Shown piece by piece: positions 1 to 8,222 of a DNA stretch of 64,000 bases. Under the pieces are notes generated by a model, which had not been told where the DNA came from, did not search any database, and saw only the letters and a program-made list of their open reading frames with translations. The translations under genes and the position numbers were made by a program. The DNA is from VXOZ01 sp965220045 (GTDB taxonomy: Bacteria > Chloroflexota > UBA11872 > VXOZ01): contig OZ244803.1 in assembly GCA_965220045.1 (NCBI GenBank), positions 2,542,001 through 2,606,000 on the forward strand, in the 5' to 3' direction. How positions within the stretch are numbered: position 1 is the first letter of the stretch; every line of letters starts with the position of its first letter.

Positions 1-209
1 ATGCGATCCAGTTCCGCGGCGCCGACCCCACCGAGGTCCATCAGGTCTTCCTTGAGCAGACCCTCCACGCCGTGCCGCAAGCCGTAGACGTTCTCGATGG
101 CAGCATGGTTGCTCGCCTCATGCAAGATACCCACGAGGGACGCGTTGATGACGGCGGTGGGACCACCCGATTGGCCGACAGCCAGATTGCCGCGCAAGGT
201 GTCAGGCAT
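1..209 (-). CDS. 6-phosphofructokinase, probably PPi-type (N-terminal part only)
   Basis: The first 69 codons of a phosphofructokinase lie here; the rest is beyond the left edge. The enzyme phosphorylates fructose 6-phosphate in glycolysis. The nucleotide-binding loop GQSGGPTAVINASL is at residues 12-25. GGPTAVIN in place of the GGDAPGMN seen in classical ATP-PfkA is, from family knowledge, typical of pyrophosphate-linked enzymes; the phosphoryl donor is therefore an inference. The start ATG at 209 has GGAG eight bases upstream. It follows the aldolase gene by 23 bases on the same strand, so the two are probably cotranscribed. Confidence 0.85.
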   Translation of the reverse strand, partial: MPDTLRGNLAVGQSGGPTAVINASLVGILHEASNHAAIENVYGLRHGVEGLLKEDLMDLGGVGAAELDR

Positions 210-232
210 TGGAGTTCTCCGCTTCTCTCACG

Positions 233-1273
233 TTAGGCAAGCGCATATTCAGTCAGCAGATGTATGTTCTGATCGCGATACAAGGATAGTCTGCCCAGCG
301 CTTCATCGGCAGCGATGCCGTCGTGGATGATCTCACTGATGACGTTGCCGACGGCCAGGGGGTCATCCTGACCCGGGTAGATTACGTTGCGGCCTACCAT
401 GGCACCACGCACGTTGGGACCGCCGCCCAAACCGCGGGCAAACTCGCGAATGGTCGGTTCGGGATTGTCGTGGGACGCCCCACCGAGCATCAGCAGCGGC
501 ATGGTGGTGGCCCGCACAACGCGTCCGTAGTCTTCGCACACGGGAATCTTCAGCCACGTGCGGGCGGTATTGCCGCCCAGACCGGCAAGCACGCCAATCT
601 GCTTGAGCAATTCGATGGGGTCTTTTATGGGCTGATAGCCACTCTCGGTTTTCTTAACCGGGAGCGGTTCCAAGAAGCTCGGCAGGCCCATCGCGCTGAG
701 TTCGCTAACGGCATCCGCTATATACATCAGAGTCCTGCCGGACCCAGCCTCGTTCGGGTCGAGACGCCACAGCACCTTGGCCCCGTCCAAGTTTGCCTCG
801 GCGATTCCATCCGCGGAATAGGCACTCATGTCGTCGTCCATCTCGAACGACGTGCCCGCCAGGCCGGAGCGGTTCATGGAACCCAGCAGCACTTTGCCGT
901 CCAGGAAGCTGGGGCCGCCGCCCTGCTTGACCAGGTGGTTGACGATAAAGACGTCGTCCAAGACGTCAGGCGTCGCCATCAGGCCGTCAATGAGGCCGCC
1001 CACCAGCGCCCGCAACACCCGCCCCAAATACGCGTGCCGGTTGGTCATGCCGAGGGAATCGGAAGGCGTGGCGGTGGACATGCGGGCGGGGTGGTCCGCC
1101 GCCAAGATGACGAGCTTGCCGTCAGGCGCAAGGTGCGTGCGGCGCTTGCGCGAGCGCTGCTCCAGCGCCACGACTTCCGGCTTGTCCACCCGGACGTCCG
1201 TAATGCGCCAGAATACGTCTTCCGGGAAGAACCGGTCGAGATCAAATGCGTATGCGCCCGAATTTTCCGCCAT
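233..1273 (-). CDS. Cgl0159/DeoC-like (beta/alpha)8 aldolase family protein
   Basis: A protein of 346 residues resembling the Cgl0159-type aldolase-like TIM barrels found next to sugar and inositol catabolism genes. Stretches such as ILAADHPAR near the N-terminus, MLGGASHDNP, and the C-terminal GGGPNVRGAMVGRNV with a glycine-rich phosphate-binding look fit this group. The substrate cannot be told from sequence. A longer frame reaches 1327, but ATG at 1273 is preceded by GGAGGCGAG at ideal distance, so that start is chosen. The downstream phosphofructokinase 23 bases away suggests a sugar-phosphate pathway with sequential kinase and aldolase steps. Confidence 0.7.
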   Translation of the reverse strand: MAENSGAYAFDLDRFFPEDVFWRITDVRVDKPEVVALEQRSRKRRTHLAPDGKLVILAADHPARMSTATPSDSLGMTNRHAYLGRVLRALVGGLIDGLMATPDVLDDVFIVNHLVKQGGGPSFLDGKVLLGSMNRSGLAGTSFEMDDDMSAYSADGIAEANLDGAKVLWRLDPNEAGSGRTLMYIADAVSELSAMGLPSFLEPLPVKKTESGYQPIKDPIELLKQIGVLAGLGGNTARTWLKIPVCEDYGRVVRATTMPLLMLGGASHDNPEPTIREFARGLGGGPNVRGAMVGRNVIYPGQDDPLAVGNVISEIIHDGIAADEALGRLSLYRDQNIHLLTEYALA

Positions 1274-1633
1274 CCACTCGCCTCCAAATGTGGCAGTCTG
1301 CGTCACCAACCGTGCGCCAACATCCAATTATAGCTTACATCTTTGAGTTTTACTTGCACGAGTAGCGATACCCAACGTACACTTTCTCACCGGCTAGGTC
1401 CCTCAAGCCCACTTGCGTATCTCCCTAGAGTCCGAAAGTTGACACATGTATATGCGCTCGCAAACTTACAGGATGCAGAGTCCTTCCTGCGGCGGGTGAT
1501 CCTTAGCAGTGACACAACTAGGTTACAATATTGGAAATCGGCGGGAAGTACGAGACAGCAAGAGGGAACAATGACCGCAGGAGTAAGTGGCCTCTGGCCG
1601 CCGCAAGAAGATCAGTGGCACGCTACAGCCTAT

Positions 1634-1908
1634 CCCGTTCGTGGTGAGCCCGTCGAAGCACAACGATGCGCCTGGATCCATCCCGTTCGTGCTGAGCCTG
1701 TCGAAGCACAACGATGCGCCTGGACCCATCCCGTTCGTGCTGAGCCTGTCAAAGCACAACGATGCGCCTGGATCCATCCCGTTCGCGCTGAGCCTGTCGA
1801 AGCACTACGATTCGCCATGGATTCATCCCGTTCGTGCTGAGCCCGTCGAAGCACAACGATTAGCCTGGATCCATCCCGTTCGTGCTGAGCCTGTCGAAGC
1901 ACAATCGG
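1634..1908 (+). repeat. R1 tandem array, six units, 48-bp period
   Basis: Units begin with CCCGTTCG at 1634, 1682, 1730, 1778, 1827 and 1875, giving spacings of 48, 48, 48, 49 and 48. Each unit contains the R1 core GCTGAGCCTGTCGAAGCAC followed by AACGATGCGCCTGGATCCAT or a variant. Reading frames run through the array and yield repeated peptides such as VRAEPVEAQ, but the 49-bp step changes frame and no start site or domain supports a protein. The whole stretch 1274-2021 between the aldolase and the receiver gene holds no gene that I can support. Confidence 0.9.
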
Positions 1909-2021
1909 TATGCGGTGCGCTGGAGGAGGCCCGGCGCAAACCGACTCAACGTCACCCAATTCAATTCTGCTCAAGCTGTATACGCTATACGCCGCTCGTG
2001 TAGCGATTAGGAAGACCCTGA

Positions 2022-2441
2022 ATGACTGACGCCATCGCGCCGCAACCCCACGTGCCCCCTGAGACAAAAGGGCGCAATAAGACGATCGCTATCGTTGCCG
2101 CAGCGTGGCACCTGCGGTCGCTCGTGCGCGCCGCCGTGGAAAACAAGCGCACGAGCGTGGTGGAGGCGTCGGCCTTAGCGGAGTTGCGCACTGTGGCGAA
2201 ATACGAGAGCTTGGACCTCGTAATTCTGGATGTCGACCTCGATCCCATCGGCGCGAAAACAATATATCAGAAGCTCAAGCGCGATCCGGCTCTAACCCAC
2301 GTGCCCGTCATTTTGCTAACAGACCCCACGGGATTAGACGCCTTACCGCCTGAAGTCCTTGTTCATCCGGATCGCACGCTTCACAAGCACTTCAGCCCGT
2401 TTGAGCTCCTAAACCTCGTCTACGCCCTCATCGGCTATTGA
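2022..2441 (+). CDS. Receiver-like protein with a degenerate acidic pocket
   Basis: A stand-alone CheY-like domain of 139 residues. The phospho-acceptor is recognisable (Asp70 in LVILDVDLD), as are the switch Thr (Thr100 in VILLTD) and the conserved Lys (Lys122 in TLHKHFSPFELL). The strand-1 acidic pair that binds Mg2+ in normal receivers is missing: the loop after IAIV reads AAAWHLR. Family knowledge says loss of this pair usually weakens phosphorylation, so the protein may signal without phosphate or be a decaying receiver. An AGGAAG ribosome site precedes the ATG. No histidine kinase or output gene is adjacent; the R1 array lies just upstream. Confidence 0.75.
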   Translation: MTDAIAPQPHVPPETKGRNKTIAIVAAAWHLRSLVRAAVENKRTSVVEASALAELRTVAKYESLDLVILDVDLDPIGAKTIYQKLKRDPALTHVPVILLTDPTGLDALPPEVLVHPDRTLHKHFSPFELLNLVYALIGY

Positions 2442-2556
2442 TGGAACATCATGCCCGTTTCGTTCGTATGGCGGGCCTGAATCCGAAACGCCCCTTTCGC
2501 ATGTCGAATAACCAGGGGGGCGCAGAATAGCGAGATAGGTGCGACGAGATCGAACC

Positions 2557-3357
2557 CTATTCACCATACTCCGCCAGCAGCTTTTCCACATGCGCGCGGA
2601 CGCAGTCGCGATCTGCGAAGCAAATCAGGCTGGGAAAGGGAAATGTGCCGCTGGCGCGGAAGCGGGCGGCGTTGCGATAGTGGAAGTCGCCGGTGTGGGT
2701 CATGAACTGTCCCCACCAGCCGTAGGTGTAACCTGGGGTATACCGTTTGCCGTCGTCGCGCCACTCCGGGGGAAAGAGCGACCGAAACGGCGGGAAGTTG
2801 TTGATCCAACTGCCGCACTGCACCCGCCGGATGTCCGGCCGGTCGTGTTCCAGATCGACCAGGAGCTTCAGCAGCGACCGCGTCAGGGCAGGCATGTCCC
2901 AGAAAGGGGATTTTGGCTGCAGCACGTTCGTGAAGTGCAGATGCACGCGGTCCTCCGCGTAGTCGCGGCTAAAGCAGCCATAGGGGGTGTGCGGGATTAT
3001 CTGGCCGGCTCCCTCCCAAAGGTCACCGGTGCGTTCGCCAGCCAGGCGTTCTTCCATAGTAGGCAGCAGCAGCGCGTAGGCGGCATCTTCCAGCGCCTGC
3101 GTGTTCTCGTCGTCGCGATGCCGGTGGAATAGGTCCTTCAGCCCAGCCACGAGCACGTTCCACTCCGGATCGGAATGGCCGTTGGCGGGATGGTGTTTGC
3201 CGTCCCAGAGGTGGGTACGCCGGTAGATGTCGGCGCGCGCGGCGATGAGTTCCTCGAAAGGCCGCTGCTCGGTCTGGAGTAGGTGATGCACGTACCAGAT
3301 CTTGAGCTTCACGCACTCGCGGTCGTAGTTGCGCCTGATTTCCAGCCGAGATTTCAT
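2557..3357 (-). CDS. Conserved-looking protein of unknown function (266 aa)
   Basis: I do not recognise this protein. It has no signal peptide or membrane span. Visible features are a basic, charged N-terminus with several Tyr/His residues, an HLWDGKHHPANGHSDPEW segment near residue 50, a CFSRDYAEDRVHLHFTN segment near the middle, and an aromatic WINNFPPFRSLFPPEW to YGWWGQFMTHTGDFHYR stretch. The His/Asp/Trp-rich composition suggests a soluble enzyme or ligand-binding protein, but no catalytic motif can be named. Codon use resembles its neighbours, and the opposite-strand frame is a weaker candidate. It points the same way as the downstream Gfo/Idh gene but 113 bases separate them. Confidence 0.6.
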   Translation of the reverse strand: MKSRLEIRRNYDRECVKLKIWYVHHLLQTEQRPFEELIAARADIYRRTHLWDGKHHPANGHSDPEWNVLVAGLKDLFHRHRDDENTQALEDAAYALLLPTMEERLAGERTGDLWEGAGQIIPHTPYGCFSRDYAEDRVHLHFTNVLQPKSPFWDMPALTRSLLKLLVDLEHDRPDIRRVQCGSWINNFPPFRSLFPPEWRDDGKRYTPGYTYGWWGQFMTHTGDFHYRNAARFRASGTFPFPSLICFADRDCVRAHVEKLLAEYGE

Positions 3358-3490
3358 TGCACGCAGCCCTGATCGATCCTCTCGAATTCAGTTCCCATAG
3401 GGATGTACGCGGCCGCAAACTCTCGTTTCGCCGTTGCAAGAGCGGGCCGTGTGAGTGCCCGCACAGTGCAGAAGCCCACGAACGGAGACA

Positions 3491-4471
3491 CTACCCACAC
3501 TCTAGCACCGTGCTTACCGGAAGGCCTGATTCGATTGACTGCCGGGCGGCCTCGATGAGCCGCATCGCTTCCACACCGTCCTCGCCGGTGACGATGGGCG
3601 CCGTGTTGCCTTCTACGCAGTCGAGAAAGTGACTGACCTCCATATAGTAGCGGTCGTGGCCGCCGACGTCTGTCTCGACGCGCTCGGTGACGTGGTCCAG
3701 GCTGAAGCGGCTCCGCCCGGAGAGAAAGTCGATGACAATGGCGCCGCGTTCACCGTAGACTTCCACGCGCTTCTCCGTGTGCGGCGACGACCAGCTTCCC
3801 TCCAGGGTGCCCACCACGCCATCCACGCTCTCTGCCATGAAGACGACGGTATCGGTGCCGGGAATGTCCTGCGCGAGGGTGCCGCCCTTGGCGTAAATCT
3901 CCTTCATCTCTCCCACCAAATAGCGAAAGAGGTCAACGTAGTGCGGGGCGGTCTCCCAGAGGATGCCGCCGCCTTGGGCGGGATCCGCCAGCCAGGTGCC
4001 GGCCATGAGTTCAACGCCCGCGAACCGGAGGCGGAGATGATGCAGGGGGCCCAGCTTTCCGGTATCGATCCACTCTTTGGCTTTGGCGATGGGCGTATAG
4101 AATCGGTTGCAGAATGCGGTCAGCAGATGGACGTTGCCGCGCTTGGCGGCAGCGACCATGGCTTCGCCTTCAGCCACACTCATCGCCAGCGGCTTTTCGC
4201 AGAGCACGTGCAGACCGCGCGCGGCCGCTTGCTCGGTGATTGCGCGGTGCGAGGGCGGCGGCGTGCAGATACTAACCGCATGCAGGTCTTCGTTACGCAG
4301 CATGTCCGCGTAGTCTTTATAGGCTCTCGCGCCATATTCTTGCGCGCGCGCCTCCGGCACGGCCTGAATGGGATCGGCCACGGCCACGATCTGCGACCGC
4401 CCGCTCTTGGCGTAGCTGCGGAGATGCGAATGGGAAATTGCGCCGCAGCCAATCACGCCCACACGGATCAT
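3491..4471 (-). CDS. Gfo/Idh/MocA-family NAD(P)-dependent oxidoreductase
   Basis: This 326-residue protein begins with the Rossmann motif VGVIGCGAISHSH and carries the family signature CEKPLAMSVAEGEAM around residues 90-105, where Lys of EKP takes part in catalysis. A C-terminal alpha/beta substrate domain follows, with GGGILWETAPHYVDLFRYLVG containing the usual D/H pair near residue 180. These enzymes oxidise or reduce sugars, cyclitols and related polyols. The ATG at 4471 puts the Rossmann strand at the extreme N-terminus as usual; a longer frame to 4510 would begin with TTG. AAAGGA lies 13 bases upstream. The actual substrate is unknown. Confidence 0.88.
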   Translation of the reverse strand: MIRVGVIGCGAISHSHLRSYAKSGRSQIVAVADPIQAVPEARAQEYGARAYKDYADMLRNEDLHAVSICTPPPSHRAITEQAAARGLHVLCEKPLAMSVAEGEAMVAAAKRGNVHLLTAFCNRFYTPIAKAKEWIDTGKLGPLHHLRLRFAGVELMAGTWLADPAQGGGILWETAPHYVDLFRYLVGEMKEIYAKGGTLAQDIPGTDTVVFMAESVDGVVGTLEGSWSSPHTEKRVEVYGERGAIVIDFLSGRSRFSLDHVTERVETDVGGHDRYYMEVSHFLDCVEGNTAPIVTGEDGVEAMRLIEAARQSIESGLPVSTVLECG

Positions 4472-4608
4472 ATGACTGTATACATCCTTTGATTCCTTAC
4501 TTTCGCGCAAGTTGGCGGTACGATTAACACGACCACTGGAGAGGCATACGTAACTCTCGCAAGCCTACCGAGATGGGCCGCATTGACGAATACCCACCCT
4601 CACCCCGG

Positions 4609-4630
4609 CCCTCTCCCTCGAGGGAGAGGG
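4609..4630. repeat. R2 palindrome
   Basis: A perfect palindrome with centre CTCTCCCTCGAGGGAGAG, preceded by CCCTCACCCCGG. It sits between the convergent ends and starts of genes and could also act as a transcription stop, although no T-run follows. A short direct repeat, CGCCTCCGGTTAG, occurs twice just after it (about 4640-4675). Confidence 0.85.
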
Positions 4631-4751
4631 GGTCACATAGCGCCTCCGGTTAGCAATAATCGCGCCTCCGGTTAGTCGTAAATGGAAGAATTCCGATTTG
4701 CGTGTCGGTAAACTGCTCTCCACGGCTGGAACATAGTGCGCGCTGTCCCGC

Positions 4752-5513
4752 TCATTGTTTTCTTCCCACCATCAGGCGGGTAAGTAAGCCAAACCGGTCC
4801 GACTCGATTGCGAACTCCTCGCGTATGGCGTCCGGGGCGGCGGCAAACAGCGCTCGCAACTCGGCCACCGCGTCGGGCGGCGTCTGCTGGCGGGCGACCC
4901 AATCGTCGAATTCCAGCATTTTTAGCCAGGTATGCGTCACAGCGAAATCCAGCCCCGCCTGATGAAAGTACCCCTGCCACTCACCCTGGCTCCACTCTCG
5001 CACGTGCGAAGGATCGCGCAGCACTTCCACAGTATTTATCCAGCGGTCCGCGTCGGGATCGTCCGGCGACGTATTGTCGACAACCAGCAAGCGACCGCCC
5101 GGCGTCAGCGCGCGGGTCACTTCCTGTACCACGCGCGCGGGGTTGTGGAAATGGTGACCCGTGTAGCGACAGACTACCAAAGAAAAACTCGCGTCGGGAA
5201 AAGGCAGGTGTTCGGCATTGCCAACGACGGCGTGATAGTTTGCAATGCCGCGGTCGCTCGCGTTGCGGCCGGCCGCCTCAACCATCTGGGGCGTTATGTC
5301 AAGACCAATGATGTTCTCCGTACAGGGCGCCAGCGCAAAAGCGGCATGGCCCGCGCCGGTGCCGATATCAAGCGCGGAGGCGTGGGGTTCGGCCCCGGCC
5401 TGCTCCACCAGCCAGCCTAAGTCCTCGCCCTCAGCAAAGGCCGGGCTCATGGTGTAGGCTTCAGCCGCCCGGCCGAACTGCTTTTGCACCTGCCTGTAGG
5501 GATCCTTGTTCAT
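4752..5513 (-). CDS. Class I SAM-dependent methyltransferase (UbiE/Methyltransf_11-like)
   Basis: A 253-residue methyltransferase. Motif I, LDIGTGAGHAAFAL, lies near residues 45-58 and binds S-adenosylmethionine; IIGLDITPQMVEAA is motif II with the acidic ribose-binding residue; VVGNAEHLPFPDASFSLVVCRYTGHHF is the typical UbiE/COQ5-like segment, and ALTPGGRLLVVDN follows. The acceptor substrate is not deducible from sequence; relatives methylate quinones, sterols and small secondary metabolites. ATG at 5513 matches where homologs begin; the frame extends to 5606 without a better ribosome site. The gene is divergent from the cytochrome pair across about 320 bases in which I see no clear promoter. 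Confidence 0.85.
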   Translation of the reverse strand: MNKDPYRQVQKQFGRAAEAYTMSPAFAEGEDLGWLVEQAGAEPHASALDIGTGAGHAAFALAPCTENIIGLDITPQMVEAAGRNASDRGIANYHAVVGNAEHLPFPDASFSLVVCRYTGHHFHNPARVVQEVTRALTPGGRLLVVDNTSPDDPDADRWINTVEVLRDPSHVREWSQGEWQGYFHQAGLDFAVTHTWLKMLEFDDWVARQQTPPDAVAELRALFAAAPDAIREEFAIESDRFGLLTRLMVGRKQ

Positions 5514-5834
5514 CTGTTGACCAATACTGGTAGTCCAACCCCAGGATGGTATTTTGGTACCACGTCTCAAGACACCCGCAGGGCAGCCGCCTGCTCCCGC
5601 GTTCACTCGGGCGCTGCGCGGCGATTGCCCGCATCTGAGATCAACGTGGCAAAGCTACTGCTGAATGCCCTCGCATGATAAATGATGGACGGCGTCGGCG
5701 GCAAAGCAAACATGACAGCAGCCCTTTGCTATGCTAGAGTCGTGGGTTGGGTGATGAATTTCACCCATCCTGTATGGAACCAATATGGACGTTACTTGGC
5801 TATTGTTGCTTGTCGCAAGAAGGAGTTGCTCTTA

Positions 5835-6350
5835 ATGCGGTGGGGTTTGCGCGTTCCCGTGGCGCTCGTCGCGATTGCGCTTTCGTTAGTACTGATTAGC
5901 GCCTGTGGTGGTGAAGAGAAAGCGGCCTGGAGTTGGGATGAAGAACCAACGCCCGAGACAGTCGCCGTCGCAGATTCTGGTACCGCCAAGGAAGAAGCCT
6001 GCGAACCAATGCCGGACTGCATCGAGGTTACGGTAGACCTGAGCCGGGGCAATGCCGAGGACGGCATGAAGCTATTCGAGGATAAGGGATGCGTAGCCTG
6101 TCATCAGGTTGAAGAAGATGGCCCCGGCGGCACCATCGGTCCCTTGCTCGCCGGCATTGGCGATCCCGCAGCGCGCCCGACGCTGGCAGCGGGTGACGAG
6201 GGCGCGGCAGGCATCCCTAACACTCCTGAGAACATCTGGCGCTGGGTGCAGTTCCCGCAAAAGATCAAGCCGGGAACGGAAATGGCGCCCCAGCCTCTTA
6301 CCGAGCAAGAGGCCGCCGACCTGGTGGCATATCTCCAAACGCTAAAATAG
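5835..6350 (+). CDS. Lipoprotein cytochrome c (mono-haem)
   Basis: A 171-residue exported haem protein. Residues 1-23 are a signal peptide ending in the lipobox LISAC, so Cys24 is probably lipid-anchored to the outer face of the membrane. The haem attachment site is CVACH at residues 86-90 and the likely axial Met is in KPGTEMAPQPLTEQEAADLVAYL near the C-terminus, as in class I c-type cytochromes such as the CoxB-linked or ethanol-oxidation types. AAGGAG lies ten bases before the ATG. It forms a pair with the paralogous cytochrome 58 bases downstream and presumably carries electrons to a terminal oxidase encoded elsewhere. Confidence 0.88.
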   Translation: MRWGLRVPVALVAIALSLVLISACGGEEKAAWSWDEEPTPETVAVADSGTAKEEACEPMPDCIEVTVDLSRGNAEDGMKLFEDKGCVACHQVEEDGPGGTIGPLLAGIGDPAARPTLAAGDEGAAGIPNTPENIWRWVQFPQKIKPGTEMAPQPLTEQEAADLVAYLQTLK

Positions 6351-6408
6351 CCTGCGCACCGGACCACGCCGCGGACCTTGCAATACGAGCCTGACAAGGG
6401 GACTCCTG

Positions 6409-6858
6409 ATGCCTAGGCCTGCGCGCCACGGGGCAGTCCTGCTTGTCGCCGCCTTCACCGTGATACTGAGCGCCGCCTGTTCGCCCTGGGATTCACCCGG
6501 TCCCTTTTCCGCGCGACCGGATGGTTCACGAATTGACAGCAGGCCGCTCCCAACCGTGCCGCCGGGCATTCTCGCCGCAGGCGACGCCGCTGTAGGCCGG
6601 GAGCTCTTTGCGAGCAAGGGATGCACCGCCTGCCATTCGATCGGTGGCGAGGGCGGCAGCGCGGGTCCTGAACTCGACGGCATCGGCAACCGCACGCAGC
6701 GGCCCGTGCTCATCGGTGAGCTTGAGAACACGCCGGAAAACCTGTGGCGTTGGATCACGAGCCCCCAGCAAGTCAAGCCCCGCACCCTCATGGCATCGCA
6801 GCCGCTCACGCCCCAAGAAGCCGCCGACCTCGTAGCATACCTGGAGACATTGCAGTAG
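6409..6858 (+). CDS. Lipoprotein cytochrome c (mono-haem), paralog of preceding gene
   Basis: A 149-residue protein with the same plan as its upstream neighbour. The signal peptide ends in a lipobox with Cys24 (ILSAAC), the haem motif is CTACH at residues 72-76, and the C-terminal half NTPENLWRWITSP...QVKPRTLMASQPLTPQEAADLVAYL is closely similar to the upstream cytochrome, including the axial Met region. The two therefore look like a tandem duplication. No oxidase or dehydrogenase subunit lies beside them, so the electron donor and acceptor cannot be named. The R1 33-bp array starts 50 bases downstream. Confidence 0.87.
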   Translation: MPRPARHGAVLLVAAFTVILSAACSPWDSPGPFSARPDGSRIDSRPLPTVPPGILAAGDAAVGRELFASKGCTACHSIGGEGGSAGPELDGIGNRTQRPVLIGELENTPENLWRWITSPQQVKPRTLMASQPLTPQEAADLVAYLETLQ

Positions 6859-6911
6859 AGAGCGCAGCATTTGGGCGGCTGATACTGGGAGTGTTCCCGC
6901 GCAGCCGTGAA

Positions 6912-7107
6912 GTCCGCTCGCGCTGAGCTTATCGTAGCGTATTCGACCGCTCGCGCTGAGCCTGTCGAAGCGTACCCAACCGTTCGCGCTGAGCTTGTCG
7001 AAGCGTACCCAACCGTTCGCGCTGAGCCTGTCGAAGCGTACCCAACCGTTCGCGCTGAACTTGCCGAAGCGTACTCAACCGTTCGCGCTGAGCTTGTCGT
7101 AGCGTGA
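6912..7107 (+). repeat. R1 tandem array, six units, exact 33-bp period
   Basis: The core CGCTGAG begins at 6921, 6954, 6987, 7020, 7053 and 7086, exactly 33 bases apart. A unit is GTTCGCGCTGAGCYTGTCG plus AAGCGTACCCAACC. Because 33 is a multiple of three, one frame gives an 11-residue repeat such as AYPTVRAEPVE, but no signal for translation is seen. It fills most of 6859-7269, where I find no gene. Successive units differ at single bases, mostly alternating CCTGTCG and CTTGTCG. Confidence 0.92.
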
Positions 7108-7269
7108 ACGGCGCCTCGCTTTCCTGGAGCGGGCGTTCGGCCGAGACGCCCACTCCAGTAGAATCACTTCCAAAGTCGTTGTGTACCAAGCAACAGGTTT
7201 GGCAGCGTACATGACATCCCTGTCGTGCTCTAAGCTGGACTTGCACTCGCGGATGAGATCGGGACAATC

Positions 7270-8138
7270 GTGGTCATCAATTGCTACGCCAAGATCAACC
7301 TGACCCTGGAAATATCTGGGCAAGCGCGCCGACGGCTACCATGCGGTCCGCTCGGTGATGCAGACCGTCGGGTTGGCCGACCGGCTGGAGGTTGCGGCGG
7401 CAGAGGAACTCTCACTTTACGTGCGCCGACCCCGCGCTGGCCGCGCCGGATAATCTCGTGTATCGGGCCGCGCGGCTGCTGCAATCCGAGTGTGGTGTGC
7501 GCGCCGGTGCCGCGCTCCACCTGGAGAAACGCATCCCGGTCGCGGCCGGCATGGGCGGCGGCAGCAGTGATGCGGCAGGGACGATCATTGCCCTCAACCG
7601 GCTGTGGAATTTGCAGCTTTCCCTGCAGGACCAACAACGACTAGCGGCTCAGCTCGGCTCGGATGTGCCGTTCTTTCTCACCGGCGGCACCGCGCTTGCC
7701 ACCGGCCGCGGCGAACGCATCACGCCCCTACCGCCGCTGCCGCCGCACTGGGTGGTACTCATACCTCTGATGAACGCGCTCAAGACCGCCGCGGTTTACG
7801 GGGCTGTAACTCCAGCGGACTACACCTCAGGCGTCGTCACCGCCGACACCGTGGCGGCCGCACAACATAGCGTACTCCTATCGCAGACCCGCTGGCATAA
7901 CGCGCTCGCGCGCCCTGCCCGCACGCTCGCGCCCACAATCGCGGCGGCGCAAGCGGCACTGCTGGCAGCGGGCGCGCCACACGCCCACGTCACCGGCAGC
8001 GGCCCGACGGTCTATGCTGTCTACCGCGACGAGGTCGCGGCCCGCACGCTCGCAGACCGCCTCCGGGCGCAGGGGCGCACCGCGATTGTCGTCCCCTTCG
8101 TGCAGTCCGGTTGGGCGTGGGGCGGCGCGGTCGCGTAA
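7270..8138 (+). pseudogene. ispE: 4-diphosphocytidyl-2-C-methyl-D-erythritol kinase, two frameshifts
   Basis: IspE phosphorylates CDP-methylerythritol in the non-mevalonate isoprenoid pathway. The protein is readable in three successive frames. Frame one from GTG 7270 gives VINCYAKINLTLEI; a +1 shift near 7315 gives LGKRADGYHAVRSVMQTVGL; a second +1 shift near 7421 gives CADPALAAPDNLVYRAARLL to the end. The GHMP-kinase motif AAGMGGGSSDAAG and the C-terminal VTGSGPTVYAVY are intact. As written no full-length protein can be made. Because all conserved blocks survive and dxr is intact in the same window, uncorrected assembly indels are as likely as real inactivation. Confidence 0.85.
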
Positions 8139-8222
8139 GACGAGAAGCCAACAGGACAAGAATCAGCCGGTCGTTCGCGGCCTATGGTACATTTGTCGCA
8201 AGCACATCAGGGGAGCGCAGCG

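Noticed and set aside
323..1333. Long plus-strand frame opposite the aldolase
   Set aside because: It is the complement of a strongly recognisable protein and has no sensible composition of its own.
1634..1908. Possible CRISPR array
   Set aside because: The parts between cores are themselves repeated, so there are no unique spacers, and no cas gene is present.
1343..2003. Overlapping frames encoding VRAEPVEAQ-type and FVLSLSKH-type repeated peptides
   Set aside because: They are translations of the R1 array; frames change at the 49-base step and there is no ribosome site or domain.
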